DNA of 64,000 nucleotides from Schaedlerella glycyrrhizinilytica_A (GTDB lineage Bacteria; Bacillota; Clostridia; Lachnospirales; Lachnospiraceae): NCBI RefSeq assembly GCF_042852765.1, contig NZ_AP031414.1. The stretch is one strand, 5' to 3'. Under the pieces are notes generated by a model. It ran no database searches. It saw nothing but the letters and a program-made list of their open reading frames with translations, and had not been told where the DNA came from. Every line of letters starts with the position of its first letter. The first letter of the stretch is position 1. The position numbers and the translations under genes are program-made. Shown in pieces: positions 28,142 to 36,304 of this stretch.

Positions 28142-29590
28142 ATGAACATGTTGACTGTAATTTTTATGGTTTTTATAGCCGGAGTATTTTTCCTATTTCT
28201 TCGTGCAGAAATGTGTAAGGTGAAAGGAAGAAAATTAGCAGAAAAGAAGCCTGTATTTTCAGAAAAAAATTTGGAAGAATTTTCGGAAGACAGGCAAGTA
28301 TATTATAGTAAAAGGCTGGCGAAAATGATCTCTTGCCGGACAGTATCGAAAAAGGGGGAGTTTCACCCGGAAGAATTTTATAAATTACGTTCTGTCATAA
28401 GTGATCTGTTTCCTGAAGTGACAAAAAAGGCGGAAGTTCTTTATTTTGGAGAAGATTGTTATCTTTATAAATTCATAGGAAGAGAACCGGAAAAAAATGT
28501 AATGCTCATGTCACATCACGATGTGGTTCCGGCGGAAGGTAAGTGGAGCTATCCGCCATTTTCCGGACAGATTGCGGAAGGATGCATTTGGGGACGGGGG
28601 ACGGTGGATACGAAAACCCCGCTTTTTGCAGAGTTTTCCGCGTTGGAAGAGTTATTAGAAGAAGGTTGGATCCCGCCATGCAACGTGTACCTTGTTTCTT
28701 CTCATAATGAAGAAATCGCAGGGGATGGGGTACCTCTTGTTTTGCAGTGGCTGAAAGAACAGAAGATAACATTTGAATGGATTTTGGATGAGGGAGGCGC
28801 TGTGATTGATGCGCCGATGGGCGGAATGGATTGTAAATGTGCGATGCTTGCGGTTCATGAAAAAGGACGTTATACCATTCGGGTGAAAGCTGCCCAGACA
28901 GAGGGACATGGCAGTTTGGTGAAACAATTAAAATCGCCGGCGGTTCGTATCGCAGGATTGATCACAAAAATAGAAAAGAAACAACCGTTTATCCGGAAAA
29001 TACATCCGGAAGTTTTGGCAATGTTCGAATCATTGGCTCCTTACATGAAATCGCCGATGCGGCTGATCTTTGCAAATATGTGGTGCTTTGGAGGGATATT
29101 AAAGCGATTGATTCCGGTATTGAATGCGCAGGCAGGCTCTATGCTTGGCACGACATGTACTTTTAAAAATTTGCGGACAGCAGAAAACGGAGATTGTACG
29201 GCAGAGGTATTTTTCCGCTGTGTGAAAGAGGAAGATTTAAAAACAGATTTGAAAACATTTCAGAAGATTGCTGAGGAATTTCAGGTTGAGGTGGATGAAG
29301 TTATTGAAAATGAATATCATCGTCCGGCAAGTATGCAGAGCAGCGGGTATCAATTCATAAAGTCTTGCGTGGAAGAGGAATTTGGTTATGCAGCCTGTGC
29401 ACCATTTATTCTTCCGGCGGGAACCGATGCACGTCATTTCAGTGAACTGAGCGATGCGGTAATCCGTTTTGCCCCTATTGATATTAATAATCAGCAATAT
29501 GCTTCTGTACATGATAAGAATGAGAATATCGAAATGGAGTCTGTGGTGAGAGCAGTTGCATTTTATAAAACGGTATTAAGAAAATTGTAG
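28142..29590 (+). CDS. M20-family metallopeptidase with N-terminal membrane anchor
   Basis: 482 residues from the ATG at 28142 (a GTG at 28121 overlapping the preceding stop is an alternative). One hydrophobic helix near the N-terminus (MLTVIFMVFIAGVFFLFLRA) anchors or exports it. M20 metal-site motifs: SHHDVVP, the WGRGTVDTK segment with the bridging aspartate, SSHNEEIAG with the catalytic glutamate and the late histidine in DARHFS. Hydrolyses a peptide or N-acyl amino acid; exact substrate unknown. Confidence 0.9.
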   Translation: MNMLTVIFMVFIAGVFFLFLRAEMCKVKGRKLAEKKPVFSEKNLEEFSEDRQVYYSKRLAKMISCRTVSKKGEFHPEEFYKLRSVISDLFPEVTKKAEVLYFGEDCYLYKFIGREPEKNVMLMSHHDVVPAEGKWSYPPFSGQIAEGCIWGRGTVDTKTPLFAEFSALEELLEEGWIPPCNVYLVSSHNEEIAGDGVPLVLQWLKEQKITFEWILDEGGAVIDAPMGGMDCKCAMLAVHEKGRYTIRVKAAQTEGHGSLVKQLKSPAVRIAGLITKIEKKQPFIRKIHPEVLAMFESLAPYMKSPMRLIFANMWCFGGILKRLIPVLNAQAGSMLGTTCTFKNLRTAENGDCTAEVFFRCVKEEDLKTDLKTFQKIAEEFQVEVDEVIENEYHRPASMQSSGYQFIKSCVEEEFGYAACAPFILPAGTDARHFSELSDAVIRFAPIDINNQQYASVHDKNENIEMESVVRAVAFYKTVLRKL

Positions 29591-29676
29591 AATGATATCA
29601 TTGTAACTTTTAGCTTTTGTGTGTATTGTTGGAAGTATTATAAAAGTTATAATGTTTGTAGATATGATAAGAGAAT

Positions 29677-29693
29677 GTCGCCTGCTATGCGAC
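29677..29693 (+). promoter_or_regulatory. Island motif GTCRCCTGNNANGSGAC, copy 1
   Basis: GTCGCCTGCTATGCGAC, preceded by AAT; perfect 5-bp arms GTCGC/GCGAC. It lies just downstream of a TATAAT (29648-29653) and TATGAT (29663-29668), 155 bases before the HTH gene. One of four copies in this island. Confidence 0.7.
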
Positions 29694-29848
29694 TTCAAAG
29701 GGAGAAAAGTGTGCTATTCTGAAATCAAACAAGAGGGGAAGAGTGTCGGGCGGATGATGTTATGAGTAAAAAGAGAATATGGCAGATTAGGTTTATTTGA
29801 AAACATAAATCATTATGATGATTAAAACTTATAAAAGGCGGTATAAAC

Positions 29849-30484
29849 ATGACAAGGCAGAAGCTGATTGATGAGGTGGGAAAATACATAGATAAATATT
29901 ATGAACCGGTGAAAGATGATATTAAAATGGATAAGGAAATGAAATCCATTTTTGACAGAATCACAAGATTCAGAAAGAAGAGTGCTGAGAAAAAAGCATT
30001 GCAGGATCAGCAGATTTTGGAGAACAGTCAGACAGAAGAATCGGTACCGGAAGAATTTGATGTTTCGACGATGCAGAAGACGAAACTCAAAAAAGGAATG
30101 TCTTCTACAATGTCGGTAAACAGAAACATTGATAATCTGATGAATCAGCTGGAAGAAACATTTTCACAGAGATTGCTTCGCATGATTGATGAGCGAGGTA
30201 TGACTGATTCAGAAGCATATACCAAGGCATATGTGGATCGTCGGCATTTTTCGAAAATTCGTAAAGATGTCAATTATGTTCCTAACAAGAAAACTGTATT
30301 GGCTTTTACAATCGCTTTGGAATTATCCCTGGATGAAGCAAAGGATTTACTGGCAAGCGCCGGTTTTGCATTGTCCAGAAGCTCAAAAACAGATATTATC
30401 GTGGCATATTTCTTACAGAATAAGATTTATGATATGTTTGAAATCAATGATGTGCTGGATGCGTATGGACAACTAGTGTTTTAA
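29849..30484 (+). CDS. Helix-turn-helix protein, first gene of the accessory island
   Basis: 211 residues, soluble. A charged helical N-terminal part (1-90, coiled-coil-like) leads into an XRE/Cro-type HTH at about residues 100-170 (FSQRLLRMIDERGMTDSEAY and VDRRHFSKIRKD). The C-terminus ELSLDEAKDLLASAGFALSRS is typical of a set of Clostridia regulators found beside VWA-domain genes. RBS AAAGGCGG. Copies of the 17-nt island motif lie before and behind it, which makes it a candidate binder of that site; this is inference. Confidence 0.8.
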   Translation: MTRQKLIDEVGKYIDKYYEPVKDDIKMDKEMKSIFDRITRFRKKSAEKKALQDQQILENSQTEESVPEEFDVSTMQKTKLKKGMSSTMSVNRNIDNLMNQLEETFSQRLLRMIDERGMTDSEAYTKAYVDRRHFSKIRKDVNYVPNKKTVLAFTIALELSLDEAKDLLASAGFALSRSSKTDIIVAYFLQNKIYDMFEINDVLDAYGQLVF

Positions 30485-30503
30485 TAAAATATTTTGGTGC
30501 AAT

Positions 30504-30520
30504 GTCACCTGACAGGCGAC
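30504..30520 (+). promoter_or_regulatory. Island motif, copy 2
   Basis: GTCACCTGACAGGCGAC, preceded by AAT; 6-bp arms GTCACC/GGCGAC with one mismatch. In the gap between the HTH stop and the VWA gene, 61 bases before the latter's start. Confidence 0.7.
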
Positions 30521-30581
30521 CAACTCAGTTGGTTCTGTAGTTAAAATGTGATTATCAACAAATATCAGAGGAGGAAATCAC

Positions 30582-31235
30582 ATGAATACAGAATTAACTG
30601 AGTTGGTTTTTATTTTGGACAGAAGTGGTTCGATGGGTGGTTTGGAAAGTGATACTATTGGCGGCTTTAATGGAATGATTGCAAAGCAAAAGGAACAGGA
30701 AAAGAAAGTGAATGTTACTACGATTTTATTTGATGATGAAATAGATATCATTCATGACAGATTTCCGGCGGAGATTATTGAACCACTTACGGAAAAAGAA
30801 TACTTTGTGCGTGGCTGTACCGCTTTATTAGATGCAGTTGGAATAGCAATTGAGAAAATGGAAAATGTACAGAAACATCTCCCAGAGAATCACCGGGCAG
30901 GAAAAATTATATTTGTCATTACTACAGATGGATTGGAAAATTCTAGTGAGTATTTCACACAAGAGCAGATCAAGAAAAAGATAGAAGCAAAGAAAGAATG
31001 TGGGTGGGAGTTCCTATTTCTGGGTGCCAATATTGATGCAGGAAAAGAAGCTGAGAAGATAGGAATTGCCAGAAACAGATCTGTGACATATGAGAATGAT
31101 GCTAAGGGTGTTGAATTGAACTTTAAAGCTGTAGGAAGAGCAATTTCAAAAGCAGTTGAAAGTGATGCAATGATGGACTTTATGGATGAGCACTGGGCAG
31201 ATGAGATTCAGGCATATAAAGAAGGAAAAGAATAG
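30582..31235 (+). CDS. VWA-domain protein with MIDAS motif
   Basis: 217 residues, nearly all a von Willebrand A domain. Metal-ion-dependent adhesion site DRSGSM (DxSxS) at about residues 12-17, with the later T (GCTALLDAVG) and D (ITTDGLENSS) positions also present. Cytoplasmic, no signal peptide. Similar stand-alone VWA proteins act as protein-binding adaptors in Ter-like and defence clusters. RBS GAGGAGG; overlaps the next frame at its stop codon. Confidence 0.88.
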   Translation: MNTELTELVFILDRSGSMGGLESDTIGGFNGMIAKQKEQEKKVNVTTILFDDEIDIIHDRFPAEIIEPLTEKEYFVRGCTALLDAVGIAIEKMENVQKHLPENHRAGKIIFVITTDGLENSSEYFTQEQIKKKIEAKKECGWEFLFLGANIDAGKEAEKIGIARNRSVTYENDAKGVELNFKAVGRAISKAVESDAMMDFMDEHWADEIQAYKEGKE

Positions 31236-31471
31236 TGGAAGTTGCTAAAAGAGAAAAAGAAAGATTTGAATATCTGTTTCTTGATTTAGAGTGGAATCAG
31301 ACACCAAGAACTACAGGTTTGGATGGACGTGAAGCAATTCAGATAGGAGTAGTGGCTGCTGATAACAAAATACAAAAAATAAAGACGTTTTCTAAAGCAA
31401 TCAGATTGAGTGATCAGAATTTATTTAATGAAAAGACAGAAATTGTAACGCATACTCCGGTAACAAATTAG
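31235..31471 (+). pseudogene. 3'-5' exonuclease (DEDD type), N-terminal fragment
   Basis: Starts at a GTG overlapping the VWA stop. YLFLDLEWNQTP carries the exonuclease I motif DxE, followed by REAIQIGVVAADNKIQKIKTFSK, the KapD/RNase T-like fold. It ends after 78 codons, far short of the 170-200 residues needed for motifs II and III, so it is inactive. The adjoining frame (31464 on) is a different protein. Confidence 0.7.
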
Positions 31472-32138
31472 CAGTTCGACTGCAGAAGAGAGATGTTTTG
31501 CAAATAGGATTACTAAGAAGTTACATACAGAGAACTGTCGGTATGTGCGAAATATGTCTGTTGATAGAAAATTAATAGTACCTAAAAGTATGATTTTCAA
31601 AGGATATGCGGTATGTAAATGTTGCGGTAAAAGTCAAAGCTGGAAACAATTGGAGTGGGAATTTGTTGATAAATATAGAATACAAAACAAGAAATACAGA
31701 GATGATTTAAAGCAAATGCCGCTAATAGAAACAAATATAGAGAAAATATGTAAATGGTTTCAGTTATCTTATAACATCAGCAGCGAAATTGTATTTGTAA
31801 GGACTGCTTTTTCAAGATGGATTGTTTATCTGCAAAAGAATAAGGTAAAAAAGTTACTTCATGAAAACTACAGAATATGCAAGTCGCAATATTTAAAAAA
31901 ACAGAAAATGAAATGCATAGAAGGGTATCACAAACAAAAGCTTCCATCGGAGAATTTCTTTGAAGTGATTCAATATATAAAATATCATGATGCAGGGATT
32001 GTAAAACGTATGTCGAAGAAAAATAGATTGGAAAAACTACTGGAAATGGTAGAGATGGAATTGAAAATGAAAAATTTGGAGGGAAAAGATTATGGCTATG
32101 ACAACATTCCCGAACTGCGGCGAGCAAATATCGGATAA
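31464..32138 (+). pseudogene. Unrecognised protein fragment with a CxxC ribbon
   Basis: The frame is open from 31464 with no clear start; the part from the GTG at 31545 is 197 codons. It shows HTENCRYVRNM, then VCKCCGK (a metal-binding CxxC-like knuckle) and a basic helical C-terminus. The 5' end abuts the broken exonuclease in another frame, so this is probably the remainder of a gene fused by deletion. I do not recognise the family. Confidence 0.5.
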
Positions 32139-32169
32139 GTCTTCGGACCTATTCCCAGAATTTCAATGA
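32092..32169 (+). pseudogene. Zinc-ribbon protein, N-terminal remnant
   Basis: 25 codons, MAMTTFPNCGEQISDKSSD..., preceded by GGAGGG at good spacing. It resembles the common start of zinc-ribbon proteins (CPNCGxxISDKAxxC) with the first cysteine changed to F, then a premature stop. Further decayed frame pieces run to 32,230. Confidence 0.5.
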
Positions 32170-32305
32170 TGCGGATAACGAAACACTTAATTGCTACAAT
32201 GCGTTGAAAATGTATTTGGAAGAATAGTAGAAAAAGACAGGTGATATACTTCAGAATTTTCAAATATAGTATTCGTAAAGTCGAAGTTTTGATTTGTACT
32301 TCTCA

Positions 32306-32334
32306 TTGAAGAAATACATCAGATATGGTACAAT
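32306..32334 (+). promoter_or_regulatory. Promoter of the xre-brxA unit
   Basis: TTGAAG (32306-32311), 17-base spacer, TACAAT (32329-32334); 94 bases before the xre start. Confidence 0.65.
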
Positions 32335-32427
32335 AATAAAGGTTGAAAGTATCAGAACGGACAAGAAAAATATACTTTCTTAAATAAAAGAAAACCATAA
32401 GTTGTGTATAACGAAGAGGTAGAAGAG

Positions 32428-32649
32428 ATGGCAGTATCATACAACGGACTTTGGAAGCTATTAATTGATAAAAATATGAAAAAAGTGGATATGATGAACC
32501 AGGTGGGAATCAGCAGCAGTACTGTGGCAAAAATGACCAATGGAGAGCTGGTTTCCATGAAGGTTCTGGAGAAAATCTGCGAGAAGTTGGATTGTGATTT
32601 CGGAGATATTGTCCATTATGAAAAAGCAACAAAGGATGGTGGACAGTAA
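32428..32649 (+). CDS. Small XRE-family regulator (Cro/CI type)
   Basis: 73 residues from the ATG at 32428 after GAAGAGGTAGAAGAG. A single five-helix XRE domain (LWKLLIDKNMKKVDMMNQVGI and SSTVAKMTNGELVSMKVLEKIC) of the YozG type. Such a gene regularly stands before brxA in Clostridia BREX loci, so it is probably the system's transcriptional regulator. Stop and next start overlap (TAATG). Confidence 0.85.
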   Translation: MAVSYNGLWKLLIDKNMKKVDMMNQVGISSSTVAKMTNGELVSMKVLEKICEKLDCDFGDIVHYEKATKDGGQ

Positions 32650-32963
32650 TGGAATACAGTGCAGGACTTACATCAAAATTATTCTGGCTGCAGGAGTCCA
32701 GAAAAACAGCAAGTTACATTTTGGAAGGACTTAGTAAGACAGATATTCGAAAGATTGCCTGGGAGGAAAATATCTATCAGGTAAAAGCAGAATATCGTGC
32801 CTATGAAGTGTTAAATGGAACATACCGAAGGGTATCTGCCTTGCCGGAGGCAGTATTACGGGTATTTATCACCTGTGATGTAGAAACCGCAAAGATTCTG
32901 AATCTGATTGCAATTCTGATGGACAGCAGATTGTTTTTTGAATTTTTACGATTCTTATTATAG
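32649..32963 (+). pseudogene. brxA: BrxA (DUF1819), truncated by deletion
   Basis: The N-terminal roughly 97 residues match the start of BrxA (YSAGLTSKLFWLQESRKTASY, IRKIAWEENIYQV, ILMDSRLFFEF), a small protein of BREX phage-defence systems normally of about 200 residues. After EFL the frame runs into foreign sequence and stops (RFLL). The break is at about 32940-32951, where pglZ sequence begins in another frame. brxB, brxC and pglX, which normally follow, are absent. Confidence 0.8.
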
Positions 32964-34326
32964 ATGGTTTTACAGTGCCTATGACTGTATAGAAGAAACA
33001 GAGAGATTTTCACAGGTAAGAGAACGGATTGAGAATATGTATTCCTTTACTTATCTGCAGAAAGTAACACCGAAATGGAATCAAGAACTGACAGATAATC
33101 TGATGGCAGATACTGGATTAAAACGTCAGGAAGACTTTTATCGCAATTACCTGAAGGCTTATGAAGGAAAGAATCGTGTCATCGTTATTATTTCTGATGC
33201 TTTCCGGTATGAGTGTGCAAAGGAATTGATGGAACGATTAGAATTGGATGAAAAATGCACACCGAAATTGGAGTGTATGATTAGTGGACTACCGTCTGTA
33301 ACATCAGTAGGAATGGCGAGTCTTTTACCGCATAAAGAGTTACAGGTAGATGATAAATTGAATGTCATAGTAGATGGACAGAACTGTGGTGATCTGGTAT
33401 CCAGAGATAAGATTTTAAAAACACAGAACGAAAATAATGTAGCATTAGCGTTTGATGATTTAATACATGCGAATCAAGAGAGGCTTCGTGAGCTTTTACA
33501 GGGTAAAAATATTGTTTATATTTATCATAATCAGGTGGATGCAAGAGGAGATAAACCAGCAAGTGAGAATGAAGTTTTTAAGGCTTGTGAGGAATCGATA
33601 GAAGAAATTCATAGATTGATTCATAGATTAACGATGTATTTATCAGCACCGAAATTCTTCGTTACGGCAGACCATGGGTTCTTATATAAAAGAGATAAGC
33701 TGCATGAATTTGATAAGGTATCCTATGACCGGGAAATCTGTGCATATTCCAATAAACGATTCCTACTTACGACACAGAAAGTAAACGAACCCGGAATGAA
33801 GTCCAGATTGATGGCATATATGAATAACTTATATGTGACGACACCGATTGGAGCAGACATATTCAAAGTAGTCGGTGGTGGACAGAACTATGTACATGGA
33901 GGTTCTTCGATTCAGGAAATGCTGATTCCGGTAATTGAGCTGACAATGAACACCAGAGCGGTTGCTTATGATTATGTAGATGTGATTTTGACTTCCGTGA
34001 ACCGAAAAGTAACGAATCTGATTACTTACTTTGATTTTATCCAGACTGAGAAAGTAACGGATACTATGAAGGCAAGAAGTCTGGTTGCATACTTTACGAC
34101 AGAAGATGGAGAAAAGATATCTTTTGATGTACCGATTGTGGCAAATAGCCGGGAAGAAGCACCAGAGAAGAGAACATTCCATGAGAAGTTCACATTGAAG
34201 TCTAGAGAATACAAGTATGGTGATAAGTATTATCTGGTACTGGCAGATGCGAATGATGAGAAGAATATTCTGCAACAGTATGAATTTATGATTGATATTG
34301 CATTTGTGGATGATTTTGGGTTTTAG
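32938..34326 (+). pseudogene. pglZ: PglZ (BrxZ) alkaline-phosphatase-superfamily protein, C-terminal half
   Basis: 462 codons corresponding to the C-terminal half of a PglZ that is normally about 800-900 residues. Metal-site regions of the phosphatase fold are visible: VIVIISDAFRYECAKEL, SGLPSVTSVGMASLLPH and FFVTADHGFLYKRDKL. It begins at a TTG without a binding site inside the truncated brxA. It could only be expressed by chance re-initiation. The deletion places it out of frame with brxA. Confidence 0.85.
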
Positions 34327-34356
34327 CTAAATATGAAAAATATGGGTGATAAGAAA

Positions 34357-36303
34357 ATGAATATATTACATTTATCAGATATACACTTTGGGCGAAACTA
34401 TCCGGAATACGGTATTAAAGATGCATTTGAGAAAAAAGATAAAATACTTGAAGATCTTATTTCGTGTATTGCAAATATAGAAGATGGGCTTAGACCGGAA
34501 CACGTTGTTGTAACTGGTGATATTGCATGGAGAGGAAAGAAGAAGGATTTCGATGAGGCATATGAATGGTTTACAAAACTTCTTTCAGCAATTGGCTTGC
34601 AAGGGAAAGATATAACTTTTTGTGTTGGAAATCATGATGTAAATAGATCGTATGCTTGTTCTAATAGGGATTTAAAGGATGATGATATTGAAAAAATTGA
34701 TAATATCTATGCATATGAAGATGTACATGAAATGGAACCGCCTATTTACGAATATGATAAATTTTGCGAAAAAATTGGAATGGTACCATATTTGTATCCA
34801 CTTAATGGAAAGGTAGAATATAGTTACAGTTTAGGATATAAAGATGTAGAATTTCCGTCGGGCAGTACTATTAGAATTTTTGCATTTAACACTGCACTTA
34901 TTTCATGCTTGCCAAACATAGATGATGACCGAATGTGGATAGGACAAAATCAAATTCTAGGATTAATGAAATATGGAATTATGCCACTTAAAAAAGATGA
35001 TGTTTCATATTACAAGATAGCTTTATTTCATCATGCAGAAAGATTTCTACACCCAAATGAAATTTGCGAATATAATGGAAGGGTAGCTACGCTGCCTTTA
35101 TTGAAAGATGCTGTCGATTTAATTTTATGTGGACATACGGAAACTGGAGGACGGCCTGTATTGCAAGAACAAGCAGGTGGTGGAAAACTATTAACAGGAG
35201 GAGCCGCTTATTATAGTGACAAACATCCAAATGCGTTTTCAATGATATACATAGCAGACAATAAGACAGAAATGTGCTTTGCACCGTACACATTTGATGA
35301 AATTTGGAAAAGATATGAGTACAAGACAAGCAGGGATACAATAAAAGATATTGCAACGATTTCTGAGATTGGCGATTTAAAGGAACAATGTCAGTTGGTT
35401 GTAAAAAATGATAAGAGAGAATATGTAATACCTTTAAAGAAAGTGTCTGTATTTGAAGAAGATATAAGCGGAGATAAAATCGTTCATTTAGATAATAGAA
35501 AAGAAGTGTTAAGAGATTTAAATATTGACTGTTCGGCACCTGCTCAGGGAGGAACAGCAAAATTTAATATTACTTTAGCACCAAAGATGGAGTTCAATAT
35601 TAAATCCATGCTTAAAAGGGAAGAGTGCTTTGAAGCTATGGCAGATTTATATAACTGCGAAGATGAAACAAAAATGTATGTGCAAAGTGAGTCTGGAGAG
35701 ATAATTCTGTCCGGAGATAACTTTAAATGCAATTTAAAAGTAGATAGAGATGCCACAGAACTTTTAAGAAAAATCGTAATGTTGGAAGATTATTTTGATA
35801 TTAAATTAAGGAATCCATATGATATATATGAAAATGAGTTGAAGAGGATGGATATTCTTCTGCAAATTATTGAATACGGATATACTACAAATTTGAAGCT
35901 TGGAAAAAGTATGATGGTAGATATTTCAGATAGAGATAAATTAGATATATGGTATGAAGAAATATCACAGAATAACAATTTTTTTATACGATATAGTAAA
36001 GAATTTATGTGTGAATTGTTTGAAAATGTATTTTCACTGGGAAATATTTTAATTTGTGCAGGTCCATATCATATGGATAAAGTGGACTTTGAGTATAAAC
36101 GAGAGACTTTTAGGGCAGGAGATGTACGGAAAGGTGTGCTGAATGCTGATGAAAAATTTACAACTTATTTTATAAAAAATCCTCAACAAATGAAGAGCCA
36201 AGTTTTATCAGAATATGATTGTAAAGTAATCGATATAAGCAATGCAAACCTGGATTTTGGATTCATTTATGAAAAAGAAAGCAAATCGAATAGTGAGGCA
36301 TGA
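34357..36303 (+). CDS. Calcineurin-like metallophosphoesterase with large C-terminal domain
   Basis: 648 residues from the ATG at 34357 (GGGTGATAAG before it; ATG 34333 is an alternative). N-terminal two-metal phosphoesterase: HLSDIHFG, VVTGDIAWRG, VGNHDVN, LFHHAERF and CGHTET, the full motif set except that the final GHxH reads GHTE. Such enzymes cleave phosphodiesters of nucleic acids or nucleotides. The C-terminal 380 residues match no domain I know. It sits between pglZ and brxL, 30 bases after the former, and probably is a BREX-associated accessory nuclease or phosphatase. Confidence 0.82.
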   Translation: MNILHLSDIHFGRNYPEYGIKDAFEKKDKILEDLISCIANIEDGLRPEHVVVTGDIAWRGKKKDFDEAYEWFTKLLSAIGLQGKDITFCVGNHDVNRSYACSNRDLKDDDIEKIDNIYAYEDVHEMEPPIYEYDKFCEKIGMVPYLYPLNGKVEYSYSLGYKDVEFPSGSTIRIFAFNTALISCLPNIDDDRMWIGQNQILGLMKYGIMPLKKDDVSYYKIALFHHAERFLHPNEICEYNGRVATLPLLKDAVDLILCGHTETGGRPVLQEQAGGGKLLTGGAAYYSDKHPNAFSMIYIADNKTEMCFAPYTFDEIWKRYEYKTSRDTIKDIATISEIGDLKEQCQLVVKNDKREYVIPLKKVSVFEEDISGDKIVHLDNRKEVLRDLNIDCSAPAQGGTAKFNITLAPKMEFNIKSMLKREECFEAMADLYNCEDETKMYVQSESGEIILSGDNFKCNLKVDRDATELLRKIVMLEDYFDIKLRNPYDIYENELKRMDILLQIIEYGYTTNLKLGKSMMVDISDRDKLDIWYEEISQNNNFFIRYSKEFMCELFENVFSLGNILICAGPYHMDKVDFEYKRETFRAGDVRKGVLNADEKFTTYFIKNPQQMKSQVLSEYDCKVIDISNANLDFGFIYEKESKSNSEA

Positions 36304-36304
36304 C

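Noticed and set aside
32220..32240. GACAGGTGATATAC as a fifth, reverse copy of the island motif
   Set aside because: The reverse complement reads ATCACCTGTC; the outer GTC and the GAC half are missing.
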